Positions 1-9,353 of a DNA stretch of 64,000 nucleotides are shown here, piece after piece. Every line of letters begins with the position of its first letter. Position 1 is the stretch's first letter. The notes under the pieces are model-generated. The model saw nothing but the letters and a program-made list of their open reading frames with translations. It was not told where the DNA came from and ran no database searches. Origin of the DNA: Parvularcula sp039818345. Its GTDB lineage: Bacteria > Pseudomonadota > Alphaproteobacteria > Caulobacterales > Parvularculaceae. Position numbers and translations under genes: made by a program. The stretch covers positions 4,681 to 68,680 of the forward strand of contig JBCBUC010000020.1 of assembly GCA_039818345.1 (NCBI GenBank), read 5' to 3'.

Positions 1-176
1 ATCACACCGCCGAAACCAGCGATGAACAACCACGGACCCGACATACCGAACAGCTTGATTTCGGAATAGCGCCAAACAACAGCACCGAGCATCATCAGCA
101 TCGCAGCGACCGACGCGACAAAAGGCCAGGGGCTTGGGTTCACAAGGTGGTAATCGTGTTTGACGTCAGCGGCCAT
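1..176 (-). CDS. ctaE: Cytochrome c oxidase subunit III, N-terminal fragment
   Basis: Only the first 58 codons are in the window; the gene runs off the left edge. Reading from the ATG at 176 on the minus strand, the protein begins MAADVKHDYHLVNPSPWPF and continues into a hydrophobic helix, then a WRYSEIK loop and a second helix. This is the conserved start of alphaproteobacterial aa3-type cytochrome c oxidase subunit III, an inner-membrane subunit of the terminal oxidase that helps keep the catalytic subunit active during oxygen reduction. The neighbouring cox genes would lie outside the window. Identification rests on the HDYHLV-PSPWP motif and is firm despite the truncation. Confidence 0.88.
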   Translation of the reverse strand, partial: MAADVKHDYHLVNPSPWPFVASVAAMLMMLGAVVWRYSEIKLFGMSGPWLFIAGFGGV

Positions 177-314
177 GGTCAGCTCTTTTCCAGGTTTGGT
201 GCGGATTAGCGTCAGCCTCAGTCTAGCGCAACGTGGTATAAGTGCACGTTTGCCGCGCCGTCATAGTTGAGTTAATACGTTAACCAAACGCGTGGGGTGC
301 CGGGGGATCAACGG

Positions 315-1538
315 ATGGAAATCTTAGATCGGACGTCAAAATTGCCGTCGCGGCAACTGAAGCGACCGGGCGATTCAGCAACCGCTGAATCATCGGCGCT
401 CAACGCCAATGCGGGTGCCAACAGCCAAACGGTCAATGTCGTCAGCGACTCAACGAGCGGTGCCACATCATCCACTGACCCAGATGGCGTGAATTGGCTG
501 AAGAGAATTCTTCTTGGTCTGATGGGCCTGATCAGTGTCGGGACCGTTAGTGGCGGTATCTCCCTCTTCTCGATCCAGATCGGGATCAACATGGGCAAAG
601 AAGAAGCCGTCTATTTCTATAAGAACTTCCCCACGTTCAATGTGCAGACGGGATCGCGGGTCGATCGCGATGGTGACCCTTGCGTGGTGGAGCTTGAGGA
701 CGTCGTCTGTTCGCCCGTGGCGACAGATGAGCAAAAGCGTGATCTTTCGACCTACTATCTCAAGCGCGGAGATTCCGATATCGCGATCGACAATCTACCG
801 CGTGCCAAGGCGTCGTTTGACCTGGCTATCTCAATTGGCCGACCAGTCGGTGCCGAAAGCGCAGCGCTGGCGGCAACGCGGCTTCAGTATCTCAACCTCA
901 CCTGCGACTATGATGCAGATTCATTGGCCCGGGTTGCCCGCGACAATGAGTTTAACATCCTCGGCGGCGAGATTCGGATGGATCAGCGGCAGAAGGCATT
1001 GGCTGCCTTGCGGCATTACACGGGACCGGTTGACGGCAAACACAGCCAAGAGGTTCGCGACGGTGTGCGGGCTTTTCAAACCAGCCTTTGGTTTCCTGCG
1101 ACGGGCGTTTTGACGTCCGAACAGGTGGTGCTGCTGATTTGCGGTGCAGCGGAGATCAAAGAGGACGTTGAAACCATGACCCTTTTGGGTGTCATGTACG
1201 CGACCGGCCTTGGTGTTCGCCAGAACACAGACCAAGCTCTTCAATGGCTGGAAAGCGCCGCCAGCGTTGGCAGCGCCGATGCCTCGTGGAACCTGGCTCT
1301 TCTCTTCGGTACACGCACGACCGAATCAAGCGCACTTGTATGCGATGCGACCCAAAACCCCGAACGGGCTGACAGCTATCTGCGTGATGCCATCAGAGCC
1401 GGCCATCCGGCTGCAATTGAAGCTTGGACGCGGCATGCCAACGAAATACCAGCTGTTCGCTGGAACAAGATCTCGAGTGAATTGCGTACACCAGAGGCTC
1501 TCGAACGCGTGGGCCAAAGCTGCAACCCGAACGGATAA
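315..1538 (+). CDS. Membrane-anchored Sel1-repeat and peptidoglycan-binding protein
   Basis: About 407 residues. The polar N-terminal segment is followed by one transmembrane helix (about residues 63-90), so most of the protein is probably periplasmic. Around residues 222-280 it resembles a PG_binding_1 domain (LRHYTGPVDG...VRDGVRAFQ...FPATGVLT), and the C-terminal part has Sel1/TPR-like repeats (LGVMYATGLGV...ALQWLESAASVG). A role in envelope organisation is an inference. The frame opens at a GTG at 297, but the ATG at 315 has a GGGGGA seven bases upstream and is preferred. The next gene, a lipoprotein, begins 12 bases after the stop, so the two are probably co-transcribed. Confidence 0.7.
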   Translation: MEILDRTSKLPSRQLKRPGDSATAESSALNANAGANSQTVNVVSDSTSGATSSTDPDGVNWLKRILLGLMGLISVGTVSGGISLFSIQIGINMGKEEAVYFYKNFPTFNVQTGSRVDRDGDPCVVELEDVVCSPVATDEQKRDLSTYYLKRGDSDIAIDNLPRAKASFDLAISIGRPVGAESAALAATRLQYLNLTCDYDADSLARVARDNEFNILGGEIRMDQRQKALAALRHYTGPVDGKHSQEVRDGVRAFQTSLWFPATGVLTSEQVVLLICGAAEIKEDVETMTLLGVMYATGLGVRQNTDQALQWLESAASVGSADASWNLALLFGTRTTESSALVCDATQNPERADSYLRDAIRAGHPAAIEAWTRHANEIPAVRWNKISSELRTPEALERVGQSCNPNG

Positions 1539-1550
1539 GGATCATTAGCA

Positions 1551-2072
1551 ATGCGTCTCGTCGTTTCATTTTTGGCAGCGGCCATCACGGCCATTGTGCT
1601 GACCGCATGCAGCCACAGCCCCAGCCCTATGCAGATCTGCTCAGCATCGTCGTTGGCTGAAGAACGCAACTCCACCATGTCCGCCGTTAATGGCGCTGAA
1701 CGCAGAGCCTCGCAGAACGGCGCGACCGTGCTCAGCCAAAAGCTTCAAAGCTACAGCGCGCGGTTTGAGATTGCCCATCGATCGATGGTCTCAAGCTGCC
1801 AACTCTATGCCAATTGTCTGGACACGAATGGCGGCAAAGAGACCAAGTGCCTGAGGAGTGAAAGCCGCCTCGCCTCAGCCCAAAGCGAATATTATGGCAT
1901 GATCCGCGAGTTCGATCGGTTGCAGGCCGAAGTGGAACAGACTTGCTGTCGTGCCAACGCGCGAGGAAGGGGACGACAACCAGTGCCGGGCACGGTGCAA
2001 CAACAGGGCTGTAACCCCAATTGCGCCACAACACAGAACGTGTTCACCACGGACTGCTGCCCGCTTCCTTAA
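1551..2072 (+). CDS. Cysteine-rich lipoprotein of unknown function
   Basis: 173 residues, beginning MRLVVSFLAAAITAIVLTAC, a clear lipoprotein signal with lipobox LTAC (lipidated Cys20). The middle (residues 50-130) is rich in Ser, Gln, Arg and Glu and predicted helical. The tail carries cysteine pairs (TCC, CNPNC, DCC), which may form disulfides in the periplasm or at the outer membrane. I recognise no family. It follows the Sel1/peptidoglycan-binding gene by 12 bases, so a shared envelope role is plausible. The start is fixed by the signal peptide. Confidence 0.6.
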   Translation: MRLVVSFLAAAITAIVLTACSHSPSPMQICSASSLAEERNSTMSAVNGAERRASQNGATVLSQKLQSYSARFEIAHRSMVSSCQLYANCLDTNGGKETKCLRSESRLASAQSEYYGMIREFDRLQAEVEQTCCRANARGRGRQPVPGTVQQQGCNPNCATTQNVFTTDCCPLP

Positions 2073-2298
2073 CAGCTTTGGTCCATCGACCTCAGCTGTG
2101 GGCACAGTAGGCGGCAACAGCATGGTGCCGTCGGGCTAGGTAAAGACCTGTCTTGATGAGTGGTCAGACGAGCGAGCCGACTGATCATCAATCGATTGGT
2201 CGGCCGGCTTCACAAGACCGGAACTTTAACTGCGGGCAGAAACCATCCCGGCGGGAACATGAAGAGCGCCGACCCGCGTTCACTCATCCGCAGTCATC

Positions 2299-2339
2299 TT
2301 GTCTGTGATGGGCTGCTTCAAGCCAACCATCACAGACAA
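2299..2339. repeat. Perfect 13-bp inverted repeat in intergenic DNA
   Basis: TTGTCTGTGATGG at 2299-2311 is matched exactly by its reverse complement CCATCACAGACAA at 2327-2339, around a 15-base loop. An alternative inner hairpin (GGCT...AGCC) lies across the loop. It sits in the 340-base gene-free stretch 2073-2412 between convergent genes. No convincing coding frame was seen there. It may act in transcript termination or as a structured RNA. Confidence 0.5.
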
Positions 2340-2341
2340 CA

Positions 2342-2412
2342 GGTAACGAGAAACCAGGCTCAATCGGAGCAACGCTCTGATGACTGATGCTCCGGTTACC
2401 GCTCTTTTCTTT
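2342..2412 (+). terminator. Probable terminator between convergent genes
   Basis: A nested hairpin: GGTAAC (2342-2347) pairs with GTTACC (2395-2400), and CGGAGCA (2365-2371) pairs with TGCTCCG (2388-2394). A pyrimidine-rich run with several T residues follows at 2401-2415. The SulP gene on the other strand ends at 2413, so the structure separates the two converging transcripts. Confidence 0.45.
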
Positions 2413-4005
2413 CTATTCCGCGGGGTTCAGCGCCTCTGCCGTGGGCTTTGGGTTCATCGGCACGCCCAAGGGAAGGTCGGGCGTCTTGTCCGAACGCGGT
2501 GAATAGCGTTTCGCGAGCGTCTCCCATTCAAGAACCATCTCACCACCGGTGGTATCGTGGCGTCGACGCCATGCCGTCAACATATCGAGACATGCGTGGT
2601 CGATATAGGTCAGATCCTCCACATGCACGTGCACCTCGGCGCCCGGCTTCACGCGATCAAGCGCCGCGCTCAACTGCGGAATAGAGAAGAACGTGGCCGA
2701 GCCTTGAAGATGAATGTCGACACGCCCCGACTCGGCTTCCTCGACGTCGATGTTCATGTGCGAGAAGACATAAACAAGCTTCGCCGTCGCAAGGAGGAAC
2801 CCAAGCACGACGCCAGTGAGAAGATCGATAGCCACCACGCCGATCAGGGTCGTGAGGTAGATGGCAAGTTCCATCTTTCCGAACCTTGTGATCTTCTTGA
2901 TCTGCGCCAGGTTCACAAGTTTGTACCCGGTGTAAACGAGGATCGCGGCGAGCACAGAGGTCGGAATATTATTCAAAAGCCATGGCAACGCGGCGACCGT
3001 CAACAACAGCCAAGCGCCATGCAAAATCGCCGATAATCGCGTTGTCGCGCCGGCTTGCACATTGGCGGTTGAGCGCACGATCACGCCGGTCATCGGCAAT
3101 GCACCGACTGCACCGCAAAGGAGGTTACCGATGCCTTGAGCGCGCAGCTCTTTGTCGTAATTCGTACGAACACCCGAATGCATTTGATCGACCGCTGTTG
3201 CGCACAACAAGGTCTCAGCACTGGCCACAAAGGCAAAGATCAGACCCGTCAGAACAATGGTTGGTGTCATCGACGCAAACGCCGACATGGCAGGGATGTT
3301 CAGCGAATCCGCCAAATTTGCTGGAACATCGACTTTGGCAATCGGGAACTGCAAGAGCGCGGCTGCGACTGAGCCAACAATAACGGCGACCAGCGGTGCT
3401 GGGATCATTTTCAGGACCTTGGGTTTAAAGCGGTCCCATGCGAAAATGGAAACAATCGTTAGTATACCAATGAATGCTGCGAGGTGATGGATGCTTCCGT
3501 CAACAGGAAAGATGCCCTTGTAGATGGCGACGGGGATCGATGCGATGTTCTCAAGACCACTACCGCGGGGGGCATCATCGACCATCACATGGAACTGCGA
3601 GGAAAAGATCAACACTCCAATGCCCGCCAGCATGCCGTGGATGACCGATGGCGAAATCGCTCGGAACCACTGCCCCAAGCGCAAGAGGCCAGCGGTCAAC
3701 TGGATAGCGCCTGCAATCAAAACAACGACGCCCAAAATAGCGAGGCCAAATTCGTTGACGAGCTCATACACAAGAACCGCCATGCCAGCCGCGGGCCCTG
3801 ACACCTGCAACGGCGAACCAGCCACAAACCCAACGACCAAACCGCCGACAATGCCGGTTACCAGCCCCAATGCGGGCGGAGCGCCGGAAGCAATAGAAAT
3901 GCCCATGCACAAGGGCAGGGCCACAAGGAAGACAACGACGGAAGCCAAGATATCATTGGTGCGGCTTCCAAGGTCGAGACCAGGGGTTGAGGCGGTGGCG
4001 GTCAT
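2413..4005 (-). CDS. SulP-family anion transporter with STAS domain
   Basis: 530 residues. About ten or more hydrophobic helices fill residues 18-400, with the SulP signature region near the N-terminus (LVALPLCMGISIASGAPP, then GLVTGIVGGLVVG and SPLQVSGPAAGM). A C-terminal STAS domain follows (about 425-510). SulP proteins carry sulfate, bicarbonate, dicarboxylates or other anions across the inner membrane; the substrate cannot be told here. No carbonic anhydrase or sulfate-assimilation gene is adjacent. The longest frame starts at 4074, but the ATG at 4005 has an AAGGAG seven bases upstream and matches the usual N-terminus. It appears to be transcribed alone. Confidence 0.85.
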   Translation of the reverse strand: MTATASTPGLDLGSRTNDILASVVVFLVALPLCMGISIASGAPPALGLVTGIVGGLVVGFVAGSPLQVSGPAAGMAVLVYELVNEFGLAILGVVVLIAGAIQLTAGLLRLGQWFRAISPSVIHGMLAGIGVLIFSSQFHVMVDDAPRGSGLENIASIPVAIYKGIFPVDGSIHHLAAFIGILTIVSIFAWDRFKPKVLKMIPAPLVAVIVGSVAAALLQFPIAKVDVPANLADSLNIPAMSAFASMTPTIVLTGLIFAFVASAETLLCATAVDQMHSGVRTNYDKELRAQGIGNLLCGAVGALPMTGVIVRSTANVQAGATTRLSAILHGAWLLLTVAALPWLLNNIPTSVLAAILVYTGYKLVNLAQIKKITRFGKMELAIYLTTLIGVVAIDLLTGVVLGFLLATAKLVYVFSHMNIDVEEAESGRVDIHLQGSATFFSIPQLSAALDRVKPGAEVHVHVEDLTYIDHACLDMLTAWRRRHDTTGGEMVLEWETLAKRYSPRSDKTPDLPLGVPMNPKPTAEALNPAE

Positions 4006-4411
4006 AAAGGCGCTCCTTGGTGAATTCCCGAAATTAGTGCGAAAAGTGCGTGCGTCGAGGGAAGATACAATCAATCGTGCATGGGCAGCTCTTTGAAATT
4101 TCTCGCTTAGGTTGCTGCTAAAACCTGAGGTTGACTGACAGAAGCCAAGACCCGTGGCTCGGCCGAACCACTCTGCCTACTTCTTATTCATTGCTGGCTA
4201 TCGACACGGCAGGACAAACTGCTGGCGGCCGAATGCCGGGTACTCTCCTTCACAACAGATTTCGGCTCAGCTGAGGCCTTTTTTCGTCCGCGCTTCACCC
4301 CTGTCATATTGCACCGCACACATCGCTGTTGCACAGCGGCAGATTGTGTCGATCGATCGACATATCGTTCGCAAGATCCGGCGATACAGTTACTGCAATG
4401 AGTGGCCTGCG
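4006..4411. other. Gene-free stretch upstream of the SulP gene
   Basis: About 400 bases between the SulP start and the terminator at 4412. Open frames here have no recognisable homology pattern or ribosome binding site, and I see no gene. It should contain the SulP promoter. The one notable element is a 16-bp perfect palindrome, TGTCGATCGATCGACA, at 4347-4362, which could be a dimer-binding operator. Confidence 0.4.
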
Positions 4412-4442
4412 AACAAAATAAAAGCGCCCTTGGTGAGCGCTT
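4412..4442 (-). terminator. Rho-independent terminator on the minus strand
   Basis: AAGCGC (4422-4427) pairs with GCGCTT (4437-4442) around a nine-base loop. Read on the minus strand the stem is followed by TTATTTTG. It lies downstream of the small membrane protein gene that ends at 4543 and would end its transcript before the SulP promoter region. Confidence 0.55.
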
Positions 4443-4532
4443 CGACGTCTTTTCAAGTAGCAGTATTCAGCGTCGGCAACTCACGCAAGAATATTGTGCA
4501 GTGCACAGTACAAAAAACAGTCAGAGCAAAAA

Positions 4533-4560
4533 TTGCCCGCTTTTAGGGAGCGGTTTTTTC
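4533..4560. terminator. Small hairpin with T runs on both strands
   Basis: CCGCT (4537-4541) and AGCGG (4549-4553) form a short stem. Six T residues follow on the plus strand (4554-4559), and AATTTTT follows on the minus strand. It overlaps the stop codon of the minus-strand gene that ends at 4543. Confidence 0.4.
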
Positions 4561-4818
4561 AATCGCGTTGCGAATGACAGGCGGACATTTTGACTTGATG
4601 CTCAGCATAGCCTTATTCACCGGCGCGAACCGGCATCGCATGGAACGGACAAGTCTTTGAATTGGTTTAAAATAAGGTGCCAAAAACAGAAGCCCGATGG
4701 CGATCATAATCGCGCCGACGGGAATCGGCATCGGGAAAAGCACCAAACCAGTGACGACCAAAACGCTGCCGGTCACCTTGTGCAGTAAGGTCAGAAGACT
4801 TGCAGTCAACGGGCCCAT
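4543..4818 (-). CDS. Small inner-membrane protein, possibly PGPGW-like
   Basis: 91 residues from the ATG at 4818. A longer frame to 4911 has no supporting signal, and the shorter start has a purine-rich GGTGGTG upstream. The protein has one amphipathic start (MGPLTASLLTLLHKVTGSVL), a hydrophobic hairpin with FPMPIPVGAIMIAIGLLFLA, and a basic tail. The proline turn between two membrane helices recalls PGPGW-type small transmembrane proteins, but this is a loose resemblance. Function unknown. Confidence 0.5.
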   Translation of the reverse strand: MGPLTASLLTLLHKVTGSVLVVTGLVLFPMPIPVGAIMIAIGLLFLAPYFKPIQRLVRSMRCRFAPVNKAMLSIKSKCPPVIRNAIEKTAP

Positions 4819-4978
4819 CAGAAATTCACCACCATCATTGCCACTCCGTAACAGGCGCAGCTTCCCAGCGCAATTGTATCTAGCGAATATGATGCCGTTA
4901 TGAAGCAACATGCAGCGTTTTCCACCTGCGGCTTAACCAGCCCGTGACCGAAACTGCCCCTTAGGACATAAGCAGGGC

Positions 4979-6490
4979 ATGGCTTACCGATCTCTCCGCG
5001 ACTTCATTGAGAAACTCGAATCCGAAGGTGAATTGCTGCGCGTCACCGAACCGGTCTCCACCGACTTGGAAATGACAGCGTTTCAACGCGAGATGTTGGC
5101 CCGTGGCGGGCCAGCTGTGCTGTTCGAAAATGTAACAACAGAGACGGGCGAGCGCTCGCCCATGCCCGTGCTCGTCAATCTCTTTGGAACGGTACGGCGC
5201 GTGGCGATGGCGGTGACCTTTGGCGACAAAGAACGGCGCACTGGTGAAGAGTTGCGCGATGTCGGAGAGACCCTCGCCTTCTTGCGCCAACCCGAGCCGC
5301 CGCAGGGCTTGCGGGATGCGATGGAACTCCTACCGCTGGCAAAACAGGTGCTTGCGATGCGGCCAAGCAGCACGAAAAAAGCGCCGTGCCAGGAGATCGT
5401 GCTCACCGGTGACGAGATCGACTTGCATAAAATCCCCGTGCAGACGTGTTGGCCTGGCGAACCAGCCCCTCTCATCACCTGGCCCTTGATTGTCACCAAG
5501 GGGCCATCTGACAAGCGCGAAGACAACTTCAACCTCGGCATCTACCGTATGCAGAGATTGTCGAAGGACAAGACCATCATGCGCTGGCTCAAGCACCGCG
5601 GCGGTGCGCAACATCATCAACGCTGGAGCCAAGAAAAGTCAGAGCCCCTGCCCGCCGCAGCCGTTCTGGGCGCAGACCCCGGCACCATCCTCGCCGCGGT
5701 GACACCCGTGCCTGACACGCTCTCCGAATACCAATTCGCAGGCCTTTTGCGCGGGAAAAAGGCTGAACTCGTCGACTGCAAGACCGTACCACTCAAAGTG
5801 CCCGCCGAGGCGGAGATCGTGCTCGAAGGGCATGTTTCGCTTGAGGAGTATGCTGATGAAGGCCCTTATGGAGACCACACGGGATACTACAATTCCGTCG
5901 AGCCCTTTCCCGTCTTTACCGTGACCGCCATCACCATGCGGAAGGATCCCATCTATCTTTCCACCTTCACCGGCCGGCCACCTGATGAACCGTCGGTCTT
6001 GGGCGAAGCACTGAACGAGGTCTTTATTCCACTTCTTCAGCAGCAATTTCCAGAAATCACCGATTTCTGGCTGCCGCCCGAGGGCTGTTCCTACCGCATT
6101 GCGGTCATCAGCATGAAGAAGGCTTATCCTGGCCACGCCAAGCGGGTGATGATGGGGGCGTGGAGTTATTTGCGTCAGTTTATGTACACAAAATGGGTCA
6201 TCGTGGTGGATGACGATATCAATGCCCGCGACTGGAAAGACGTCTGGTGGGCCATGTCCACCAAGATGGACCCCGTTCGCGACATCACGACACTCGATCA
6301 TACACCAATTGATTATCTCGATTTTGCTAGCCCGGTCTCTGGGCTCGGCTCCAAAATCGGTCTCGACGCGACCGATAAATGGGAAGGCGAAACCAACAGG
6401 GAATGGGGAGAGGTGTTATCAATGGACAGCGACGTCGAAGCCAAGATGCGCGACCTTATCGATCGTTTAGCCATACCTTCTGCGACTTGA
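4979..6490 (+). CDS. ubiD: UbiD-family decarboxylase
   Basis: 503 residues, close to the roughly 490-500 usual for UbiD. It begins MAYRSLRDFIEKLESEGELLRV, the standard UbiD start, and contains the conserved block DEGPYGDHTGYYN (about residues 293-305), which carries the acidic residues that work with prenylated FMN. In the ubiquinone pathway UbiD removes the carboxyl group of 4-hydroxy-3-polyprenylbenzoate. It needs prenyl-FMN made by UbiX, and a ubiX gene lies in this same window at 59119. The gene is single; the next one begins about 77 bases downstream. A related UbiD-like decarboxylase with another aromatic substrate cannot be excluded. Confidence 0.9.
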   Translation: MAYRSLRDFIEKLESEGELLRVTEPVSTDLEMTAFQREMLARGGPAVLFENVTTETGERSPMPVLVNLFGTVRRVAMAVTFGDKERRTGEELRDVGETLAFLRQPEPPQGLRDAMELLPLAKQVLAMRPSSTKKAPCQEIVLTGDEIDLHKIPVQTCWPGEPAPLITWPLIVTKGPSDKREDNFNLGIYRMQRLSKDKTIMRWLKHRGGAQHHQRWSQEKSEPLPAAAVLGADPGTILAAVTPVPDTLSEYQFAGLLRGKKAELVDCKTVPLKVPAEAEIVLEGHVSLEEYADEGPYGDHTGYYNSVEPFPVFTVTAITMRKDPIYLSTFTGRPPDEPSVLGEALNEVFIPLLQQQFPEITDFWLPPEGCSYRIAVISMKKAYPGHAKRVMMGAWSYLRQFMYTKWVIVVDDDINARDWKDVWWAMSTKMDPVRDITTLDHTPIDYLDFASPVSGLGSKIGLDATDKWEGETNREWGEVLSMDSDVEAKMRDLIDRLAIPSAT

Positions 6491-6567
6491 TCACATAATT
6501 GAAGCAGATAGGGTTTAGGTCGGGGGGCCAAATCGACTCGGCAATCATTCGAGTGAAAGAGGGTGTC

Positions 6568-9252
6568 GTGCGTCAGCTCATCCGTTCCATACCAGGACTC
6601 ATTTACGGGACGCTGTTGCTCGCAGGCTGCAGTGGTGGTGGCGGTAGTGACGGAGGATCAGCCGACCCAACGTCCACCGTATTGACGGTGTCGGGTGTTC
6701 TGCTGTCGGATCCAATCTTGGACGTCGACAGCGACATCAACGACCCCGAAGCCATTCCTCAAACCAATGACAGCATCATCACCGCGCAAACCATTGCAGC
6801 GGGCAGCGAGGTTCGGGGTTACGTCACCGCTGAAGCAACCGATGACGACGATTCTGACGATAATTTTGCTCTGTTTAATGATGAATCGGACTTTTACGAG
6901 GCGACGATTTCCGCTGGCCAGAGCCTCGTCATGACCTTTTCTGATTACCAGACGACCAACCCGGCCGCGGTTGACCTTGACCTATACCTCTATGACCAGT
7001 CCGGAAATCTGGTGAACGGATCAATTTTGATTGCATCGCCCACGGAGCAAGTGACCGTCAGTCAGTCGGGCAGCTATTTTATCGAAGTCAACGCTTTCCG
7101 TAACTCCTCGAACTACAGCCTCGCTCTGACCGAAGCTGCGCAGACCGGTCCTCAAAGCAGCGCGCAAGTCAATCTGGCGAGCATGGCGCCCCGCCGCGCC
7201 ACGGCGATGCGCGACGACATCTCTGCGTTTTCCAACGTCTTACAGTCCATGACGGCAAGTACCCCAGCAACCGCCTCGACCTTGGCAAGCAAAGGGCGTG
7301 ACCGTCCGCGCTCAATGTGGGTAACGGAGACGGAGCTGCCGCTTTCAAAACGAGGCGCCTTATCGGGTCAGTTCCCTTTGGCATCCGTTCTGGGGGCCAA
7401 TGGAAACGATCAGCCCTCCGACGACCGGCATCACCAAAAGCTCGCTCTTCTGCGTCACATCAAGCAAACAAACAGCCTTGCGGGGGACGATGTGGTGCGG
7501 CCCTACCACTACCCGCGCTACAGCGCCGCTGCTCCGCAAGACCCTGACCTCCAATGGAACCTGCCCGCTATTGAGTGGCAAGAAGCGCTGACTGAGGTTG
7601 AACTCTCGGCGCCCGCTATTGGCCGCCCGTTGATCGCCGTGATCGATAGCGGGGTTTTCTCCAGCCACCCAAAAATTGCGCCGGTCCTCACCGATGCACG
7701 GGATTTCGTGCCGCGCTTCATTGACGGCGACGCGATCGATGATGCGTTGGCCCTGTCACAAGGCGGTAATGCGGCGGAGGCGGACGACAATGTCGAACTC
7801 AATGATCCTAACCCTGACGACTGCTATGTTTTTCACGGCACGCATGTAGCGAGCATCGCGACTGCGCCTTCTGCAGGCGGCACGATTGATGGCACCAACA
7901 TGGATGGTGTGGTGCCCTTCTCTGACCTCATGATGCTGAAGGTCGGGAACAGCAACTCACCGGATTGCGCGTTCATTGTCGGTGATGTGGCGGGCGCTAT
8001 TCGCTATGCAGCGGGCCTTCCTAACAGCTCCGGTGTGCTTCCGGCCCGCGCGGCCGACGTGATCGCCATGGCATTTGGCGGGCCTGAACCGGATCCTGCG
8101 ACCGAGGCTGCTATCGAGGAAGCCGTGGCCGCGGGGGTCATTCTTGTGGCGGCCGCGGGGAATGCTGGTCAGTTTTTTCCGTCACCTGAGTATCCTGCCG
8201 CCTTCAACGATGTGTTCGCGGTCGCAGCCACAGACATCAACAACAACCGTGTTGAATACAGCTCGTTCTATCCCGAGGTGGAAATCGCCGCGCCCGGCGG
8301 GAACGGACAGTTCGACACCAATGGCGATGGCGAGGTTGACGCCATCATCGGCGCAATCGCCAGCCTGAACGGCGCAGAAACTGCTTTTGATGCGGATTAT
8401 GCTCTTTACCAAGGCACGTCGATGTCAGTGCCCCACGTGGCCGCTGGCTTTGCCCTGATGAAAGCGATCTACCCGGAGCTTGATACCGAAGAAGCCCGCA
8501 GCGTGTTGGAAGAAGGCTTCCTCACCATCGACATTGATGCCGAGGGCCGTGACGACAACACAGGCTTCGGTCTCATGTCGCTCAAAAAAATGGTCGATAC
8601 AGCGATCGCTTTACGCGACGACACGCTGGTTGTTCCGTCGGATTTCCGCGTGACGCCGAGCACGCTGACGCTGGGTAACGTCACTGCTTCGGCAACCTTC
8701 ACCATTAGCCGCTCTGGTGCCGTCGACTTTACGATCAGCAGTGTAACGACCAACAGCATCAGCGCCCCTTCTGGGGCCGTGTCGGACCCAGCGGCGTTTT
8801 TGATCGATGCGGATGGTTTTGGTTCCTATGAGGTGCTGATCAACCGGACGGACGTTGCTCCTGGTGCGTATAACGCCGAAATCGCGGTCACATCGAGCGA
8901 AGGCACAACAAAGACTGTGCCGCTCAGCTTTGATGTGCCCGCGCAAAGCACCAGCGCTAGCACAGCGCCAACCCGGGTTATTCTTCAGCGTGAGAACAGT
9001 CCTGGGTCCTTCACCAACGTGACAACGATCGTCGCGGGCACAGGGGCCGGCAGCACCGTGACCTTCAGCGCGCTCGATCCTGGGAATTACCGCGTTCTCT
9101 ATACCACCGATATGGACAATGACGGCCAGATCTGTGACGGCGGAGAGCTTGGCGGCTCTTTCCCCGGCGGTGATTGTCAGTCCACCGACACGATCAGCGT
9201 CATCGCCAGCAACACCAACCTGGATTTCGTCCTGACACGGCTTGATGATTAA
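6568..9252 (+). CDS. Exported subtilisin-like (S8) serine protease lipoprotein
   Basis: 894 residues from the GTG at 6568. This start gives a clean lipoprotein signal (MRQLIRSIPGLIYGTLLLAGC, lipobox LAGC) and has AGAGGG just upstream; the open frame extends back to a TTG at 6499. Order of parts: a Gly/Ser linker; a PPC-like beta domain (about residues 50-185); then a peptidase S8 domain with all catalytic residues visible: Asp360 in AVIDSG, His423 in HGTHVA, oxyanion Asn532 in AAAGN, Ser618 in GTSMSVPHVA. Two beta-sandwich-like regions follow (about 605-890). It probably degrades proteins at the cell surface. It stands alone between ubiD and a repeat cluster. Confidence 0.88.
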   Translation: MRQLIRSIPGLIYGTLLLAGCSGGGGSDGGSADPTSTVLTVSGVLLSDPILDVDSDINDPEAIPQTNDSIITAQTIAAGSEVRGYVTAEATDDDDSDDNFALFNDESDFYEATISAGQSLVMTFSDYQTTNPAAVDLDLYLYDQSGNLVNGSILIASPTEQVTVSQSGSYFIEVNAFRNSSNYSLALTEAAQTGPQSSAQVNLASMAPRRATAMRDDISAFSNVLQSMTASTPATASTLASKGRDRPRSMWVTETELPLSKRGALSGQFPLASVLGANGNDQPSDDRHHQKLALLRHIKQTNSLAGDDVVRPYHYPRYSAAAPQDPDLQWNLPAIEWQEALTEVELSAPAIGRPLIAVIDSGVFSSHPKIAPVLTDARDFVPRFIDGDAIDDALALSQGGNAAEADDNVELNDPNPDDCYVFHGTHVASIATAPSAGGTIDGTNMDGVVPFSDLMMLKVGNSNSPDCAFIVGDVAGAIRYAAGLPNSSGVLPARAADVIAMAFGGPEPDPATEAAIEEAVAAGVILVAAAGNAGQFFPSPEYPAAFNDVFAVAATDINNNRVEYSSFYPEVEIAAPGGNGQFDTNGDGEVDAIIGAIASLNGAETAFDADYALYQGTSMSVPHVAAGFALMKAIYPELDTEEARSVLEEGFLTIDIDAEGRDDNTGFGLMSLKKMVDTAIALRDDTLVVPSDFRVTPSTLTLGNVTASATFTISRSGAVDFTISSVTTNSISAPSGAVSDPAAFLIDADGFGSYEVLINRTDVAPGAYNAEIAVTSSEGTTKTVPLSFDVPAQSTSASTAPTRVILQRENSPGSFTNVTTIVAGTGAGSTVTFSALDPGNYRVLYTTDMDNDGQICDGGELGGSFPGGDCQSTDTISVIASNTNLDFVLTRLDD

Positions 9253-9318
9253 CCGCGGCTTTAGGGAATGTTGCGCGGCGACAGGAACGAGGTATTGCCA
9301 GAGGCCGTTTTCTCATGA

Positions 9319-9353
9319 GGGGCCCCGGCACTCCGCTATGGCTGGGATGACGG
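9319..9353 (-). repeat. REP-like palindrome overlapping the end of a GIY-YIG gene
   Basis: Read on the minus strand this is CCGTCATCCCAGCC, an 11-base interval, then GCCGGGGCCCC. The outer arms CCCAGC and GCCGGG pair with one mismatch. The GTCATCCC head is shared with the other REP copies at 9674, 9741, 63077 and 63763. The head encodes the last residues (PSSQP) and stop codon of the GIY-YIG gene, so gene end and repeat are fused. Confidence 0.6.

Noticed and set aside
2160..2387. 75-codon frame in the 2073-2412 intergenic stretch
   Set aside because: It runs through two strong inverted repeats and has no family likeness.
4154..4546. 130-codon plus-strand frame upstream of the SulP gene
   Set aside because: No ribosome binding site, composition unlike a protein, overlaps two terminator-like hairpins; treated as non-coding.
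5083..6301. Long antisense frames within ubiD
   Set aside because: Shadows of a well-supported gene in G+C-rich DNA.
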